A DNA stretch of 46,199 bases from Streptomyces roseochromogenus subsp. oscitans DS 12.976. GTDB taxonomy: Bacteria; Actinomycetota; Actinomycetes; Streptomycetales; Streptomycetaceae. Below the pieces are notes generated by a model. It worked only from the letters and a program-made list of their open reading frames with translations. It was not told the origin of the DNA and ran no database searches. Shown here in pieces: positions 33,012 to 42,218 of this stretch. How positions within the stretch are numbered: the first letter of the stretch is position 1; every line of letters begins with the position of its first letter. Location of the stretch: contig NZ_CM002285.1 in the NCBI RefSeq assembly GCF_000497445.1, forward strand, positions 7,697,314 through 7,743,512. The letters run 5' to 3'. A program made the translations under genes and the position numbers.

Positions 33012-34733
33012 TCACCTTCCCTTGCGCAGGAACGTGCGCAGCCGGGTCAGCGGCCAGGTGTTGATCACGTCGTCCCGGGTGAGCCAGCCGCGCTGCGCCG
33101 TGCCGACGCCGTAGCGCAGCTGCGCCAGGTGCGGTACGGCGTGGGCGTCGGTGTTCACGGCGAACTTCACACCGTGCTCCCTGGCCCGCAGGATGTCCTC
33201 GTCGCACAGGTCGAGGCGGTCCGGCTGGGCGTTGACCTCCAGCGCGGTGCCGGTGCGCGCACACACCGCGAACACCTCGTCCCAGTCGGCGTCGACGCCC
33301 GCCCGCTTGCCGATCAGCCGGGTCGTCGGGTGCCCGAGGACGTTGACGTACGGGTTCTCGCAGGCCCGCACCAGCCGCCGGGTCATCGCCTTGCGGCCCA
33401 GGTCGAAGTGCGAGTGCAGGGAGGCCACGCACAGATCGAAGCCGGCCAGGAACTCCTCCGGCCAGTCCACCCCGCCGTCCGGGTCGATGTTGAGCTCCGT
33501 GCCGTGCAGCAGCCGCATCCTGTGCTGCGTGCCGTCCAGCTCCCGCAGCCGCTCCCGCTGGGCGAGGATCTTCTCGTCGGTCATGCGCTGCATGTACAGG
33601 TTGGGCGCGTGGTCCGTCACCGCGTAGTACTTGTAGCCGCGCTCGGCGGCCGCCGCCACCATCTCCTCCAGTGGGGCGAGGCCGTCCGTGAGATCGGTGT
33701 GGGTGTGCAGGTCACCGCGGATGTCCCGCTCGGTCACCACCTCCGGCAGCTCGCCGTGCAGGGCCGCCTCGATCTCGCCGCGGTCCTCCCGCAGCGTCGG
33801 CGCGATCCACGGCAGCCCGAGCCGGGCGTACACCTCCTCCTCGGTACGGGAGGCCAGCGAGTCCCCGCTCTCGGTGTCGAACAGGCCGTACTCGGAGAGC
33901 TTCAGCCCCTGGTGCACCGCGATGGTGCGGGTACGGATGTTGTGCGCCTTCGAGCCGGTGAAGTACTGCATCGCGGCACCCCACGACTCCGGCGGCACCA
34001 CCCGCAGGTCCACCTGGAGCCCCTTCGCGGTGCGCACCGACGTCTTCTTCGTGCCCCGCGCGATGACCTCCGCGGTGGCGGGCAGCTCGCACAGCGCCGC
34101 CATGAACGGATCGGACCGCTTCGCCGCGACCAGGACGTCCAGATCCCCGACGGTCTCCCGCATCCGGCGCAGCGAGCCGGCATAGGCACAGCGCGTGCAG
34201 CCGGTCACCCCGGACAGCTCGGCGACGATCTCCTCGGCGGTGTCCAGCGCCAGCGACAGCGGCACCCGGGCGCCCGCCTGCTGCAGCAGCTCGATGCCGT
34301 GCCGGATGTTGTCCTGCGTCTTCTCGCCGAAGCCCTTCAGATCGGCCAGCGCGTCCGCCTCGATCGCCGCGGCCAGCTCACTGACCGAGGAGATGCGCAG
34401 GTCCTCGTAGAGCCGTAGCGCCTTCTTCGGGCCCAGACCCGGGATGGTGATCAGCTCCCGGACCCCGGCCGGGATCTTCGCCCGGCGCTCCTCGACCACC
34501 GCCATCTTGCCCGTGCGCAGGTACTCGATCACCTTGTCGGCGATCGACCGGCCCACGTTCGGGATCTCCTTCAGGCCGTCCTCGTCCAGCTTGGCGATGT
34601 CGGCCGGATAGCCGCCGATGGCACGCGCCGCCTTCTCGTAGGCGCGCGCCTTGAAGGCGTCGCCTCCCGTGATGGCGATGAGGTCCGCGTACTCCTGCAG
34701 GAGCGCCTCGACCTCGTCATTGGGCCGGGCCAC
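33012..34733 (-). CDS. polX: DNA polymerase/3'-5' exonuclease PolX
   Basis: Family X DNA repair polymerase of 573 residues with two helix-hairpin-helix motifs (about 50-65 and 92-110: IPGLGPKKALRLYEDL), the nucleotidyltransferase centre (VGDLDVLVAAKR, metal-binding Asp pair) and a C-terminal PHP exonuclease domain starting DLHTHTDLTDG at about 343. Further metal residues appear in YYAVTDHAPN, LLHGTELNIDPDGG and NTDAHAV. The GTG start (VARPNDEVEALLQEYADL) matches the usual family opening. It begins nine bases after the M1 peptidase stop, so it may be read from the same transcript. Role: gap filling in base excision or end-joining repair. Confidence 0.94.
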   Translation of the reverse strand: MARPNDEVEALLQEYADLIAITGGDAFKARAYEKAARAIGGYPADIAKLDEDGLKEIPNVGRSIADKVIEYLRTGKMAVVEERRAKIPAGVRELITIPGLGPKKALRLYEDLRISSVSELAAAIEADALADLKGFGEKTQDNIRHGIELLQQAGARVPLSLALDTAEEIVAELSGVTGCTRCAYAGSLRRMRETVGDLDVLVAAKRSDPFMAALCELPATAEVIARGTKKTSVRTAKGLQVDLRVVPPESWGAAMQYFTGSKAHNIRTRTIAVHQGLKLSEYGLFDTESGDSLASRTEEEVYARLGLPWIAPTLREDRGEIEAALHGELPEVVTERDIRGDLHTHTDLTDGLAPLEEMVAAAAERGYKYYAVTDHAPNLYMQRMTDEKILAQRERLRELDGTQHRMRLLHGTELNIDPDGGVDWPEEFLAGFDLCVASLHSHFDLGRKAMTRRLVRACENPYVNVLGHPTTRLIGKRAGVDADWDEVFAVCARTGTALEVNAQPDRLDLCDEDILRAREHGVKFAVNTDAHAVPHLAQLRYGVGTAQRGWLTRDDVINTWPLTRLRTFLRKGR

Positions 34734-34742
34734 CCTTCAAGT

Positions 34743-36080
34743 CTAGGGAACTTCCCTCCGCATCGGCAGCGGCGGCAGCTTCGCCCCGTACACCCACGCC
34801 TCGAACAGCCCGTCCAGCGGCTCGTCCGTGAACCGGGCCACATGCCGGGTGAACGCCGCCGTCGTCACCGACCCGTTCCGGTGCAGCCGCACCCAGCCGC
34901 GCAGCATGCGGAAGAACGCGTCGTCGCCCAGCGCGCAGCGCACCGCGTGCACGGTCAGGCCGCCGCGCTCGTAGAGCCGGTCGTCGAACATCGACCGGCG
35001 CCCCGGATCTGCCAGCCGCAGATCCTGCGGCAGCCCGGCCAGCAACCGGTGTGCGGCGGCAGCGAGTTGCTGGGCGCTGCGGCCGCCCGAGCGCTCGGAC
35101 CACAGCCACTCCGCGTACTTGGCGAAGCCCTCGTTCAGCCAGATCTGCCGCCAGTCGGCTATGGACACACAGTTGCCGAACCACTGGTGCGCCAGCTCGT
35201 GCGCCACCAGCCGCTCCGAACCCCGGGCGCCGTCCACGTGGTTGGAGCCGAACAGCGACAACCCCTGTGCCTCGACCGGCACATCGAGCTCCTCGTCGGT
35301 CACCGCGACCGCGTACTCCTCGAACGGGTACGGCCCGAACAGCTCCTGGAACAGCTCCATCATCGCCGGCTGCCGCGCGAAGTCCCGGGAGAACTCGGGC
35401 AGCAGCTGCGCCGGGATGTGCCCGTGCTGCGGCACCCCGCCCGGCCCCGGGTCGCCCAGCAGCACCGTCTGGAACTTGCCGATCGCCAGCCCGACGAGAT
35501 AGCTGGACGTCGGCGCGGACTGCTCGTACACCCAGGTGGTCGTCGACGCCTTCGTCGTCCGGGTCAGCAGCCGCCCGCCCGACACCACCGCGTACGCCGA
35601 CGGCGTGGTGACCGAGATCAGATACGACGCCTTGTCGGCGGGGCGGTCGTTGCACGGGTACCAGGACGGCGCCCCGACCGGCTGGCTCGCCACCAGCGCC
35701 CCGTCCGCCAGCTCCTCCCAGCCGATCCCGCCCCAGGGGCTGGCCACCGGCTTCGGATTCCCGGACCAGTGCACCTCGACGGTGAAGGCGGCTCCGGCCC
35801 GCAGCGGCTTCGCCGGCTTCACCCGCAGCCTGCCGCCCCGGTGCGTGTAGTGCGGCTGGCGGCCGTCCACCCGGATCCGGCCGATCTTGAAGTCGGCCAG
35901 ATCGAGCTGGAATTCGGTGAGCGGCGCCCGCCCGGCGATGGCGTTGATCCGGGCGCTCCCGGACAGCCGGTTCGGGCCGGGCCGGTAGTCCAGCGTGAGC
36001 TCATAGCGATGCACCCGGTACCGGGGATCGCCATTGTCCGGGAAGTACGGGTCCGGGCCGGCCGACTGCTGAACTGCCAC
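34743..36080 (-). CDS. M1-family metallopeptidase (gluzincin), partner of the Pls-like synthetase
   Basis: Zinc aminopeptidase of about 445 residues without signal peptide. The M1 zinc motif is HELAH at 294-298 with the third ligand Glu317 in WLNEGFAKYAEWLW. The N-terminal beta-domain (about 20-205) begins HRYELTLDYRPG. It ends after the catalytic domain, lacking the C-terminal HEAT/ERAP domain of larger M1 enzymes. It lies 107 bases behind the Pls/PosA-family synthetase on the same strand. In epsilon-poly-lysine producers, polymer-degrading aminopeptidases with HEXXH motifs accompany the synthetase, so polymer trimming or self-protection is the likely role. The GTG start is tentative. Confidence 0.88.
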   Translation of the reverse strand: MAVQQSAGPDPYFPDNGDPRYRVHRYELTLDYRPGPNRLSGSARINAIAGRAPLTEFQLDLADFKIGRIRVDGRQPHYTHRGGRLRVKPAKPLRAGAAFTVEVHWSGNPKPVASPWGGIGWEELADGALVASQPVGAPSWYPCNDRPADKASYLISVTTPSAYAVVSGGRLLTRTTKASTTTWVYEQSAPTSSYLVGLAIGKFQTVLLGDPGPGGVPQHGHIPAQLLPEFSRDFARQPAMMELFQELFGPYPFEEYAVAVTDEELDVPVEAQGLSLFGSNHVDGARGSERLVAHELAHQWFGNCVSIADWRQIWLNEGFAKYAEWLWSERSGGRSAQQLAAAAHRLLAGLPQDLRLADPGRRSMFDDRLYERGGLTVHAVRCALGDDAFFRMLRGWVRLHRNGSVTTAAFTRHVARFTDEPLDGLFEAWVYGAKLPPLPMRREVP

Positions 36081-36187
36081 TGCTGTGTCTGCTCCCTGCG
36101 CTGTGCCACCACTCCGTGCCGATGCCCCACCCGAGACATTCTTCGCCTCCGGCGCGCCCCTTCGGCGGGCGGACCCGGGCGGCGCGC

Positions 36188-39100
36188 TCAGGAACGCCAC
36201 GCCTCGATCGGGTTGCCGAGCCAGCGGCTGTCGTCCGGGACGGACTCCGCGGCCATGACGAGCGACGCGGGACCCAGGGTCGCACCGGCCCCGACCGTGC
36301 TGCCGGGCAGCACGATCCCGCCAGGGCCCAGCGTGGCGCCCGCACGGAGGACCACAGTATCCGTCCGCAAGATCCGGTCGTGGAAGAGGTGCGTCTGCAG
36401 GACGCAGCCACGGTTCACGGTCGCGGCGTCCTCCAGGGTCACCAGGTCCGTCTCCGGCAGCCAGTAGCTCTCCACCCACACGCCCTTGCCGATGCGCGCG
36501 CCGAGCCCGCGCAGCCACGCCGTCAGCACCGGCGTCCCCGGCACCGCTCCGGCCAGCCACGGCACCGCCAGCACCTCGACGAACGTGTCCGCCAGCTCGC
36601 CCCGCCACACGAAGGAACTCCACAGTGGATGCTCCCCGGCCCGGTGCCGCCCCACGAGCAGCCACTTCGCCAGGACCGAGACGACCGCCGCGGCCACACC
36701 CGCCCCGAGCAGCACCCCACCCGACAGCGCCCAGGCCCACGGGCCCAGCGCACACAGTGTCGCCACCGTCGCCGCGGCCAGCGCGGCCGAGCACAGCACC
36801 GGCACGATCCGGCACAGCTCCACCAGCCCGCGCGCCCACAGCAGCCGGGCCGGCGGGTCGTACGTACGGCTCTGATCCCCGTCGGCGGCACTGCGCGGCA
36901 GCTTCACCGGCGGCAGCCCCAGATACGAGGTGCCCTTCTTCGCCTTCTTCGGCGTCGCCGACAGCACACCGACCAGACCGCCGTCCGGCACCCGCCGCCC
37001 CGGCGCGGTCATCCCCGAGTTCCCGAGGAACGCCCGCCGCCCGATCTGCGCACGCCCGATCCGCATCCACCCGCCGCCCAGCTCGTACGGCGCCGTCAGC
37101 GTGTCGTCCGCGAGGAACGCCCCCTCGCCCACCGTGGTCAGGCTCGGCAGCGCGAGCACGGTCGACACCTCGGCGCCCCGCCCGATCCGCATCCCCAGCA
37201 GCCGCAGCCACACCGGCGTGACCAGCCCGGCGTACAGCGGGAACAGGGTCTCGCGGGACCGGTCCATCAACTGGGTCACGGTCCACGCCTGCCAGCCGAC
37301 CCGGCTGTGCGTCGGATGCGTGCCCTCGCGCAGCCCCAGGCTGAGCACCCGTACGGCGACCAGGATCAGCAGCGCGTACGCCAGCCCGTAGGCCAGCGTG
37401 GCCGGGACCAGCCCCAGCACGGCCCCGCGCAGAGCCGGGCCGAGGGAGGCACCGGGCGCCACGAAGACCCGGGCGACCAGCAGCGCGGCCCCGCCCGCGA
37501 GCAGCGGCAGCGCGCTCAGCGCGAGACCGGTGATGCCGTACATGACCCGCCAGTACGTGCCCCGCTGCGGGCGCTCCTTGGGCCAGTTGCGCTTGGCCTT
37601 GCCCAGCTTGACCGCGGGCGCGCCCGCCCACCGCTGACCGGTCGGGATCTGCCCGCTGACCGCCGAGCCGGGGGCCACCTCGGCCCGCTTGCCGACCCGC
37701 GCGCCCGGGAACAGCATGCTGCGGGTGCCGACGACGGCATGCGCGCCGACCTTGACCGTGCCGATCTCCAGCCGGTCGCCGTCCAGCCAGTATCCGGACA
37801 GATCGACCTCGGACTCCACGGCCGCACCCCGGCCCACCCTGAGCATCCCGGTGACCGGCGGCAGCGAGTGCAGGTCCACCTCGGGCCCGATCTTGGCGCC
37901 CAGCGCCCGCGCGTACCGCTCCAGCCAGGATCCGGTCAGCGTGGTGGCCCCACTGAATTCGGCCAGCCGCTCGGCCGCCCACAGCCGCAGATGCACGCTC
38001 CCGCCCCGCGGATACCGCCCGGGAACGAGGCCTCGCAGCAACAGCCGCGCCCCGCCCGCCGCCACGGCGATCCGGCCGGGCGGGGTGAACAACAGCAGCG
38101 CACCGGCCACGAGCAGCCACCAGGGGGCGGTAGGCAGCCAGACGTAGCCGGGCAGCAGGTTCCCCACGGCGGCCAGGACGAGCGTCCAGCGCAGCCCGAG
38201 CAGCGTGACCAGCGGGACGAGCAGCAGGAGCTGGACGGCCTGGGCGCGGACCGGGACCGGCGCGACCGTCCGCCGCGCGCCGTCGTCCTGCGTGGACTCC
38301 TCCAGCCGCCGGGCCAGCTTGCGCAGCACCGGCTGCTGGTAGATGTCGAGGACGGCGGCGCTCGGGTAGCGGGTACGCAGCCGGGTGGTGAGCTGGGCGG
38401 CCGCCAGACTGCCGCCGCCGATCGCGAAGAAGTCGTCGGAGGCGCCGCTCACCGGGATGCCCAGGACCTCCGCCCACTGCTCGGCGAGCCAGGCCTCGGT
38501 GCCGTACAGATCGGCCTTGGGCGTCTGAACGCCCTCCAGCGGCCAGGGCAGGGCGCCCCGGTCCACCTTCCCGGACGTCCGGGTCGGCAGCTCGGAGACG
38601 GGCGCGAGCAGCGGCACCAGCGCGGCGGGCAGCGCGGCCCGCAGCTTCTCGACGGCGGCCGCGTGATCCCAGCCGTCCTGGGTGACGACATAGCCGACGA
38701 GCAGCTGATTGCCGCTGCGGGCGGTACGCACGGCGGCCGCGGCCCCGGCCACTCCGGGCAGCGCCTGCAGCGCGGCGTCCACCTCGCCCAGCTCGATCCG
38801 CCGCCCGCCGAGCTTGATCTGCTCGTCGGCCCGCCCCAGGAAGATCAGCCCTTCGGGGTCGGCCTTGACCAGGTCACCGCTCCGATAGGCCCGCTCCCAG
38901 CCGAGGGACTCCAGCGGCGCGTACTTCTCCGCGTCCTTCTCGGCGTCGAGATACCGCGCGAGCCCGACCCCGCCGATCACCAGCTGCCCGCTGCCGCCCA
39001 TGGCCACCGGCTCACCGGCGTCATCGACGACGGCCAGCTCCCACCCGTTCAGCGGCAGCCCGATCCTGACGGGCTCCTCGCCGGTCATCAGCGCGGCACA

Positions 39101-40156
39101 GGCCACCACGGTCGCCTCGGTCGGCCCGTAGGTGTTCCACACCTCGCGCCCCTCGGTGACCAGCCGCTGCGCTAGCTCGGGCGGGCAGGCCTCGCCGCCG
39201 AAGATCAGCAGCCGTACGTCGTTGAGGGTCTCCGGCTCCCACAGCGCGGCCAGCGTCGGCACCGTCGACACGACGGTGATCTCCTGCTCGACCAGCCAGG
39301 GCCCGAGATCGGCACCGCTCCTGACCTGCGACCGCGGCACCGGCACCAGACAGGCGCCGTACCGCCAGGCCAGCCACATCTCCTCGCAGGACGCGTCGAA
39401 GGCGACGGACAGCCCCGCCATGACCCGGTCACCGGGCCCGATCGGCTCCTCCGTGAGGAACAGGGCCGCCTCGGCATCCACGAAGGCGGCGGCGCTGCGG
39501 TGCGTGACGGCGACGCCCTTGGGCTTGCCGGTGGACCCGGAGGTGAAGATGATCCAGGCGTCGTGCTCGGCACCGGGCCGCGCGGCGGGAGAGCCGGGGG
39601 CGCCCTGCGAGGTTGAGCCGGGGATGCCCTGTGCGGTGGAGCCGGGGGCGGCCTGCACGGTGGGGCCGGGGGCACCCTGCGCGTCAGTGCCGTGGTCGGC
39701 GACGGCGTCCCCGGCGACGGTGATGGCGTGCCCGGCGCCGATGACGGCCCGCACCCCGGCCTCCCCGAAGACCAGCTCGGCCCGCTCGTCCGGGTCCTCG
39801 GCGTCGACGGGGACATAGGCGGCACCGGCGGCGAGGACGGCGAGGATCGCGATGTACAGCTCATTGGTCCCCGAGGGCACCCGCACCCCGACCCGGTCCC
39901 CGAGCCCGACCCCTTCGCCCGAGAGCCGCCGGCGCAGCCGCTCCACCTCGACGGCCAGCGCACGGTAGGTGAGACATGCCGCACCGTCGTCCAGGGCGGG
40001 CTCGTCCGGATGGGACCGCACGGTCGCGTCGAAGAGGTCGACCAGGGTGCGCGGCGAGGCCGCGGGCGCCGCGGAGAACCGCGCCCGGTCGCCGAACTGC
40101 GTGCGGATCTCTTCGTCGAGCAGGCCGAGAGCGCTGTGCTCGTCTATGGCTGCCAT
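36188..40156 (-). CDS. Pls/PosA-family membrane-bound nonribosomal peptide synthetase
   Basis: Single-module NRPS of 1322 residues with the architecture of epsilon-poly-L-lysine synthetase. The adenylation domain (about 40-535) shows the P-loop TSGSTGKPKG at 205-214, FDASCEEMW at 253-261, NTYGPTE at 341-347 and catalytic Lys530 in RTSGKVD. A carrier domain follows with the phosphopantetheine serine Ser583 (FFAIGGGSL). The C-terminal 680 residues alternate three soluble left-handed-beta-helix-like domains with pairs of membrane helices (starts near 641 and 675, near 880, and near 1090), six in all. In Pls these soluble domains form the peptide bonds. Oddity: four 8-residue Gly/Pro-rich repeats (158-189) are inserted in the adenylation domain. 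The product is probably a homopoly(amino acid); the monomer is not proven. Confidence 0.92.
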   Translation of the reverse strand: MAAIDEHSALGLLDEEIRTQFGDRARFSAAPAASPRTLVDLFDATVRSHPDEPALDDGAACLTYRALAVEVERLRRRLSGEGVGLGDRVGVRVPSGTNELYIAILAVLAAGAAYVPVDAEDPDERAELVFGEAGVRAVIGAGHAITVAGDAVADHGTDAQGAPGPTVQAAPGSTAQGIPGSTSQGAPGSPAARPGAEHDAWIIFTSGSTGKPKGVAVTHRSAAAFVDAEAALFLTEEPIGPGDRVMAGLSVAFDASCEEMWLAWRYGACLVPVPRSQVRSGADLGPWLVEQEITVVSTVPTLAALWEPETLNDVRLLIFGGEACPPELAQRLVTEGREVWNTYGPTEATVVACAALMTGEEPVRIGLPLNGWELAVVDDAGEPVAMGGSGQLVIGGVGLARYLDAEKDAEKYAPLESLGWERAYRSGDLVKADPEGLIFLGRADEQIKLGGRRIELGEVDAALQALPGVAGAAAAVRTARSGNQLLVGYVVTQDGWDHAAAVEKLRAALPAALVPLLAPVSELPTRTSGKVDRGALPWPLEGVQTPKADLYGTEAWLAEQWAEVLGIPVSGASDDFFAIGGGSLAAAQLTTRLRTRYPSAAVLDIYQQPVLRKLARRLEESTQDDGARRTVAPVPVRAQAVQLLLLVPLVTLLGLRWTLVLAAVGNLLPGYVWLPTAPWWLLVAGALLLFTPPGRIAVAAGGARLLLRGLVPGRYPRGGSVHLRLWAAERLAEFSGATTLTGSWLERYARALGAKIGPEVDLHSLPPVTGMLRVGRGAAVESEVDLSGYWLDGDRLEIGTVKVGAHAVVGTRSMLFPGARVGKRAEVAPGSAVSGQIPTGQRWAGAPAVKLGKAKRNWPKERPQRGTYWRVMYGITGLALSALPLLAGGAALLVARVFVAPGASLGPALRGAVLGLVPATLAYGLAYALLILVAVRVLSLGLREGTHPTHSRVGWQAWTVTQLMDRSRETLFPLYAGLVTPVWLRLLGMRIGRGAEVSTVLALPSLTTVGEGAFLADDTLTAPYELGGGWMRIGRAQIGRRAFLGNSGMTAPGRRVPDGGLVGVLSATPKKAKKGTSYLGLPPVKLPRSAADGDQSRTYDPPARLLWARGLVELCRIVPVLCSAALAAATVATLCALGPWAWALSGGVLLGAGVAAAVVSVLAKWLLVGRHRAGEHPLWSSFVWRGELADTFVEVLAVPWLAGAVPGTPVLTAWLRGLGARIGKGVWVESYWLPETDLVTLEDAATVNRGCVLQTHLFHDRILRTDTVVLRAGATLGPGGIVLPGSTVGAGATLGPASLVMAAESVPDDSRWLGNPIEAWRS
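39591..39686. repeat. 24-bp minisatellite, four units, in the synthetase gene
   Basis: Units begin at 39591, 39615, 39639 and 39663, each 24 bases beginning GAGCCGGGG or GGGCCGGGG and diverging at a few positions. They are in frame and encode QGAPGPTV-like eight-residue repeats just before the adenylation P-loop. Confidence 0.9.
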
Positions 40157-40173
40157 CAGGTCCTCACGTCGGT

Positions 40174-40194
40174 CCGGCTGAAGTCACAAGCCGG
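40174..40194. promoter_or_regulatory. Inverted repeat in the synthetase leader
   Basis: CCGGCT and AGCCGG flank a nine-base loop, 17 bases before the synthetase start codon and next to the AT-rich TAAAATTT stretch (40195-40202) that may be its -10 region. Could be an operator or a small leader hairpin. Confidence 0.3.
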
Positions 40195-40412
40195 AAATTT
40201 TAGTACGACGCTAGGCGCCGCCCCGGTGTCCGGCCACTCGAGAAGGCCGTCCCGGCCGACCTGCGCCACCCGGCCCGGCGCCCCTGAGCAGCCGTTCTTC
40301 GCGCCGTACGAGACATGCCCCACACACCGCCAAGGAGCGGACATTCAGGGGCAGTTCGCAGGGAGCGGGGGCCTCGGGCGGGCCGACGCGGAGGAAGCGA
40401 AGAGGAAACGCA

Positions 40413-40440
40413 GAAGGCCCCTGCGTGAGCAGGGGCCTTC
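40413..40440 (-). terminator. Terminator of tRNA-Leu
   Basis: GAAGGCCCCTGC and GCAGGGGCCTTC form a 12-bp perfect stem with a GTGA loop directly after the 3' end of the minus-strand tRNA. Placement and strength make this its terminator. Confidence 0.85.
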
Positions 40441-40445
40441 GCTGG

Positions 40446-40530
40446 TGTCCGAGGGGGGACTTGAACCCCCACGCCCGATAAAGGGCACTAGCACCTCAAG
40501 CTAGCGCGTCTGCCATTCCGCCACCCGGAC
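40446..40530 (-). tRNA. tRNA-Leu (anticodon GAG)
   Basis: An 85-base cloverleaf with the long variable arm of a class II tRNA. Acceptor GTCCGGG pairs with CTCGGAC, the anticodon stem CTAGC/GCTAG encloses TTGAGGT (anticodon GAG at 40495-40497, reading CUC/CUU), the variable arm is TGCCCTTTATCGGGCGT, and the T arm is GGGGG-TTCAAGT-CCCCC. The discriminator is A and the 3' CCA is encoded (40443-40445). Confidence 0.95.
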
Positions 40531-40746
40531 AAGGTGTCTGTCGTGCGGGGGAGCCCTTTTGGCGGGGTTTCCCTCGCGGCGACGGAGGAAACATTACCAG
40601 GCTTTCGGGGGTGGCTGATCACCCCCCGCCCCGGTGGCCCTTCGCGCGTGAACGGTGTGTGACGGGCCGGGACCGGTCTTGGGCCGGGGCCGGGGGAGAG
40701 GGAGGATGAGGAGGACCACCAGCAGCGACAGCGCGGGAGGAAGCAC

Positions 40747-42072
40747 GTGAGCGAGACGGACGCGGCCGGGAGCATCACCGGTGAGGACGAGGTCGTGGAC
40801 CTCTGCCGCGAGCTGATCCGGTTCGACACCAGCAACTACGGCGACCACTCCGGCCCCGGCGAGCGCCAGGCCGCCGAGTGGACCGCCGAGAAGCTCGCCG
40901 AGGTCGGGCTGGAGCCGAAGATCTACGAGTCGCACCCGGGCCGCGCCTCGACGGTGGCCCGTATCGAGGGCGAGGACCCGTCCCGGCCCGCGCTGCTGAT
41001 CCACGGCCACCTGGACGTCGTACCGGCCAACGCCGGCGACTGGACCCACCACCCGTTCTCCGGCGAGGTCGCCGACGGGTGCGTGTGGGGGCGCGGGGCC
41101 GTCGACATGAAGGACATGGACGCCATGACCCTCGCGGTAGTGCGCGACCGGCTGCGCAGCGGCCGGCGGCCCCCTCGCGACATCGTGGTCGCCTTTCTCG
41201 CCGACGAGGAGGCCGGCGGCACCTACGGCGCCCGCCACCTGGTCGACAACCACCCCGAGCTGTTCGAGGGTGTCACCGAGGCCATCAGCGAGGTCGGTGG
41301 CTTCTCCTTCACGGTGAACGAACAGCGCCGGCTCTATCTGATCCAGACGGCCGAGAAGGGCATCCACTGGATGAAGCTGACCGTGGCCGGCACCGCCGGG
41401 CACGGCTCGATGATCCACCGGGACAACGCCATCACCGAGCTGTCCGAGGCCGTGGCCCGGGTCGGCCGGCACAAGTTCCCGGTGCGGGTCACCAAGACCA
41501 CCCGGGCCTTCCTCGACGAACTCGGCGACGCGCTCGGCACCGAGCTGGACCCGGAGAACATGGAGGCCACCCTCGCCAAGCTCGGCGGCATCGCCAAGCT
41601 GATCGGGGCGACCCTCAGCAACACCGCCAACCCGACCCAGCTGAACGCCGGCTACAAGGTCAACGTCATCCCGGGCGAGGCCACCGCGCACATCGACGGA
41701 CGGTTCCTGCCCGGCTATGAGGAGGAGTTCCTCAGCGACCTCGACCGGCTGCTCGGCCCCCACGTCCGGCGCGAGGACGTGCACGCCGACAAGGCGGTCG
41801 AGACCGGCTTCGACGGGGCGCTGGTGGAGGCCATGCAGTCCGCGCTGCTGGCCGAGGACCCCACCGCCAAGGCGATCCCCTACATGCTCTCCGGCGGCAC
41901 CGACGCCAAGTCCTTCGACGACCTCGGCATCCGCGGCTTCGGCTTCGCCCCGCTGAAGCTGCCGCCGGAGCTGGACTTCGCCGGTATGTTCCACGGCGTG
42001 GACGAGCGGGTGCCGGTCGACGGGCTGCGGTTCGGGGTGCGCGTGCTGGACCGGTTCATCGACGCGTCGTGA
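40747..42072 (+). CDS. M20-family metallopeptidase (dipeptidase/deacylase)
   Basis: Two-domain zinc hydrolase of 441 residues. Metal and catalytic residues are His88 and Asp90 in LIHGHLDVVP, Asp120 in GRGAVDMKDMDA, and Glu154-Glu155 in FLADEEAGG. The lid (dimerisation) domain occupies about 195-330 with KGIHWMKLTVAGTAGHGSMIH. A last metal histidine lies in FAGMFHGVDERVP. The GTG start has GGGAGGAAG upstream. Members include dipeptidases, ArgE/DapE-like deacylases and carboxypeptidases; the exact substrate cannot be told. It is transcribed alone, before the chaplins. Confidence 0.92.
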   Translation: MSETDAAGSITGEDEVVDLCRELIRFDTSNYGDHSGPGERQAAEWTAEKLAEVGLEPKIYESHPGRASTVARIEGEDPSRPALLIHGHLDVVPANAGDWTHHPFSGEVADGCVWGRGAVDMKDMDAMTLAVVRDRLRSGRRPPRDIVVAFLADEEAGGTYGARHLVDNHPELFEGVTEAISEVGGFSFTVNEQRRLYLIQTAEKGIHWMKLTVAGTAGHGSMIHRDNAITELSEAVARVGRHKFPVRVTKTTRAFLDELGDALGTELDPENMEATLAKLGGIAKLIGATLSNTANPTQLNAGYKVNVIPGEATAHIDGRFLPGYEEEFLSDLDRLLGPHVRREDVHADKAVETGFDGALVEAMQSALLAEDPTAKAIPYMLSGGTDAKSFDDLGIRGFGFAPLKLPPELDFAGMFHGVDERVPVDGLRFGVRVLDRFIDAS

Positions 42073-42140
42073 GGCTCTGGGCCCAGATATTCGGGCGCGC
42101 GTACGGAGATGACTGGAACGGGTGAATGCGACGATCGGTT

Positions 42141-42168
42141 CGTAGCTTCATTAGTTCCTCCTCGTTAC
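42141..42168 (+). promoter_or_regulatory. Possible sigma-BldN promoter of chpH
   Basis: CGTAGC at 42141-42146 and CGTTAC at 42163-42168 are separated by exactly 16 bases, resembling the CGTAAC-N16-CGTTG type sequence I recall for BldN-dependent chaplin promoters. The start codon lies 51 bases downstream. Confidence 0.5.
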
Positions 42169-42218
42169 AGGTGATGTGACTCCGCACCTTGGAGTCGCAT
42201 TGCCAACAAGGAGGAATA

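Noticed and set aside
36116..39175. Open frame of about 1000 codons on the plus strand opposite the synthetase
   Set aside because: Pro/Arg/Gln-rich without domains; complementary to a synthetase with all adenylation and carrier motifs.
34743..40530. Genomic island inserted at tRNA-Leu carrying the synthetase
   Set aside because: No integrase and no second copy of the tRNA 3' end was found; the tRNA terminator is intact and base composition is uniform.
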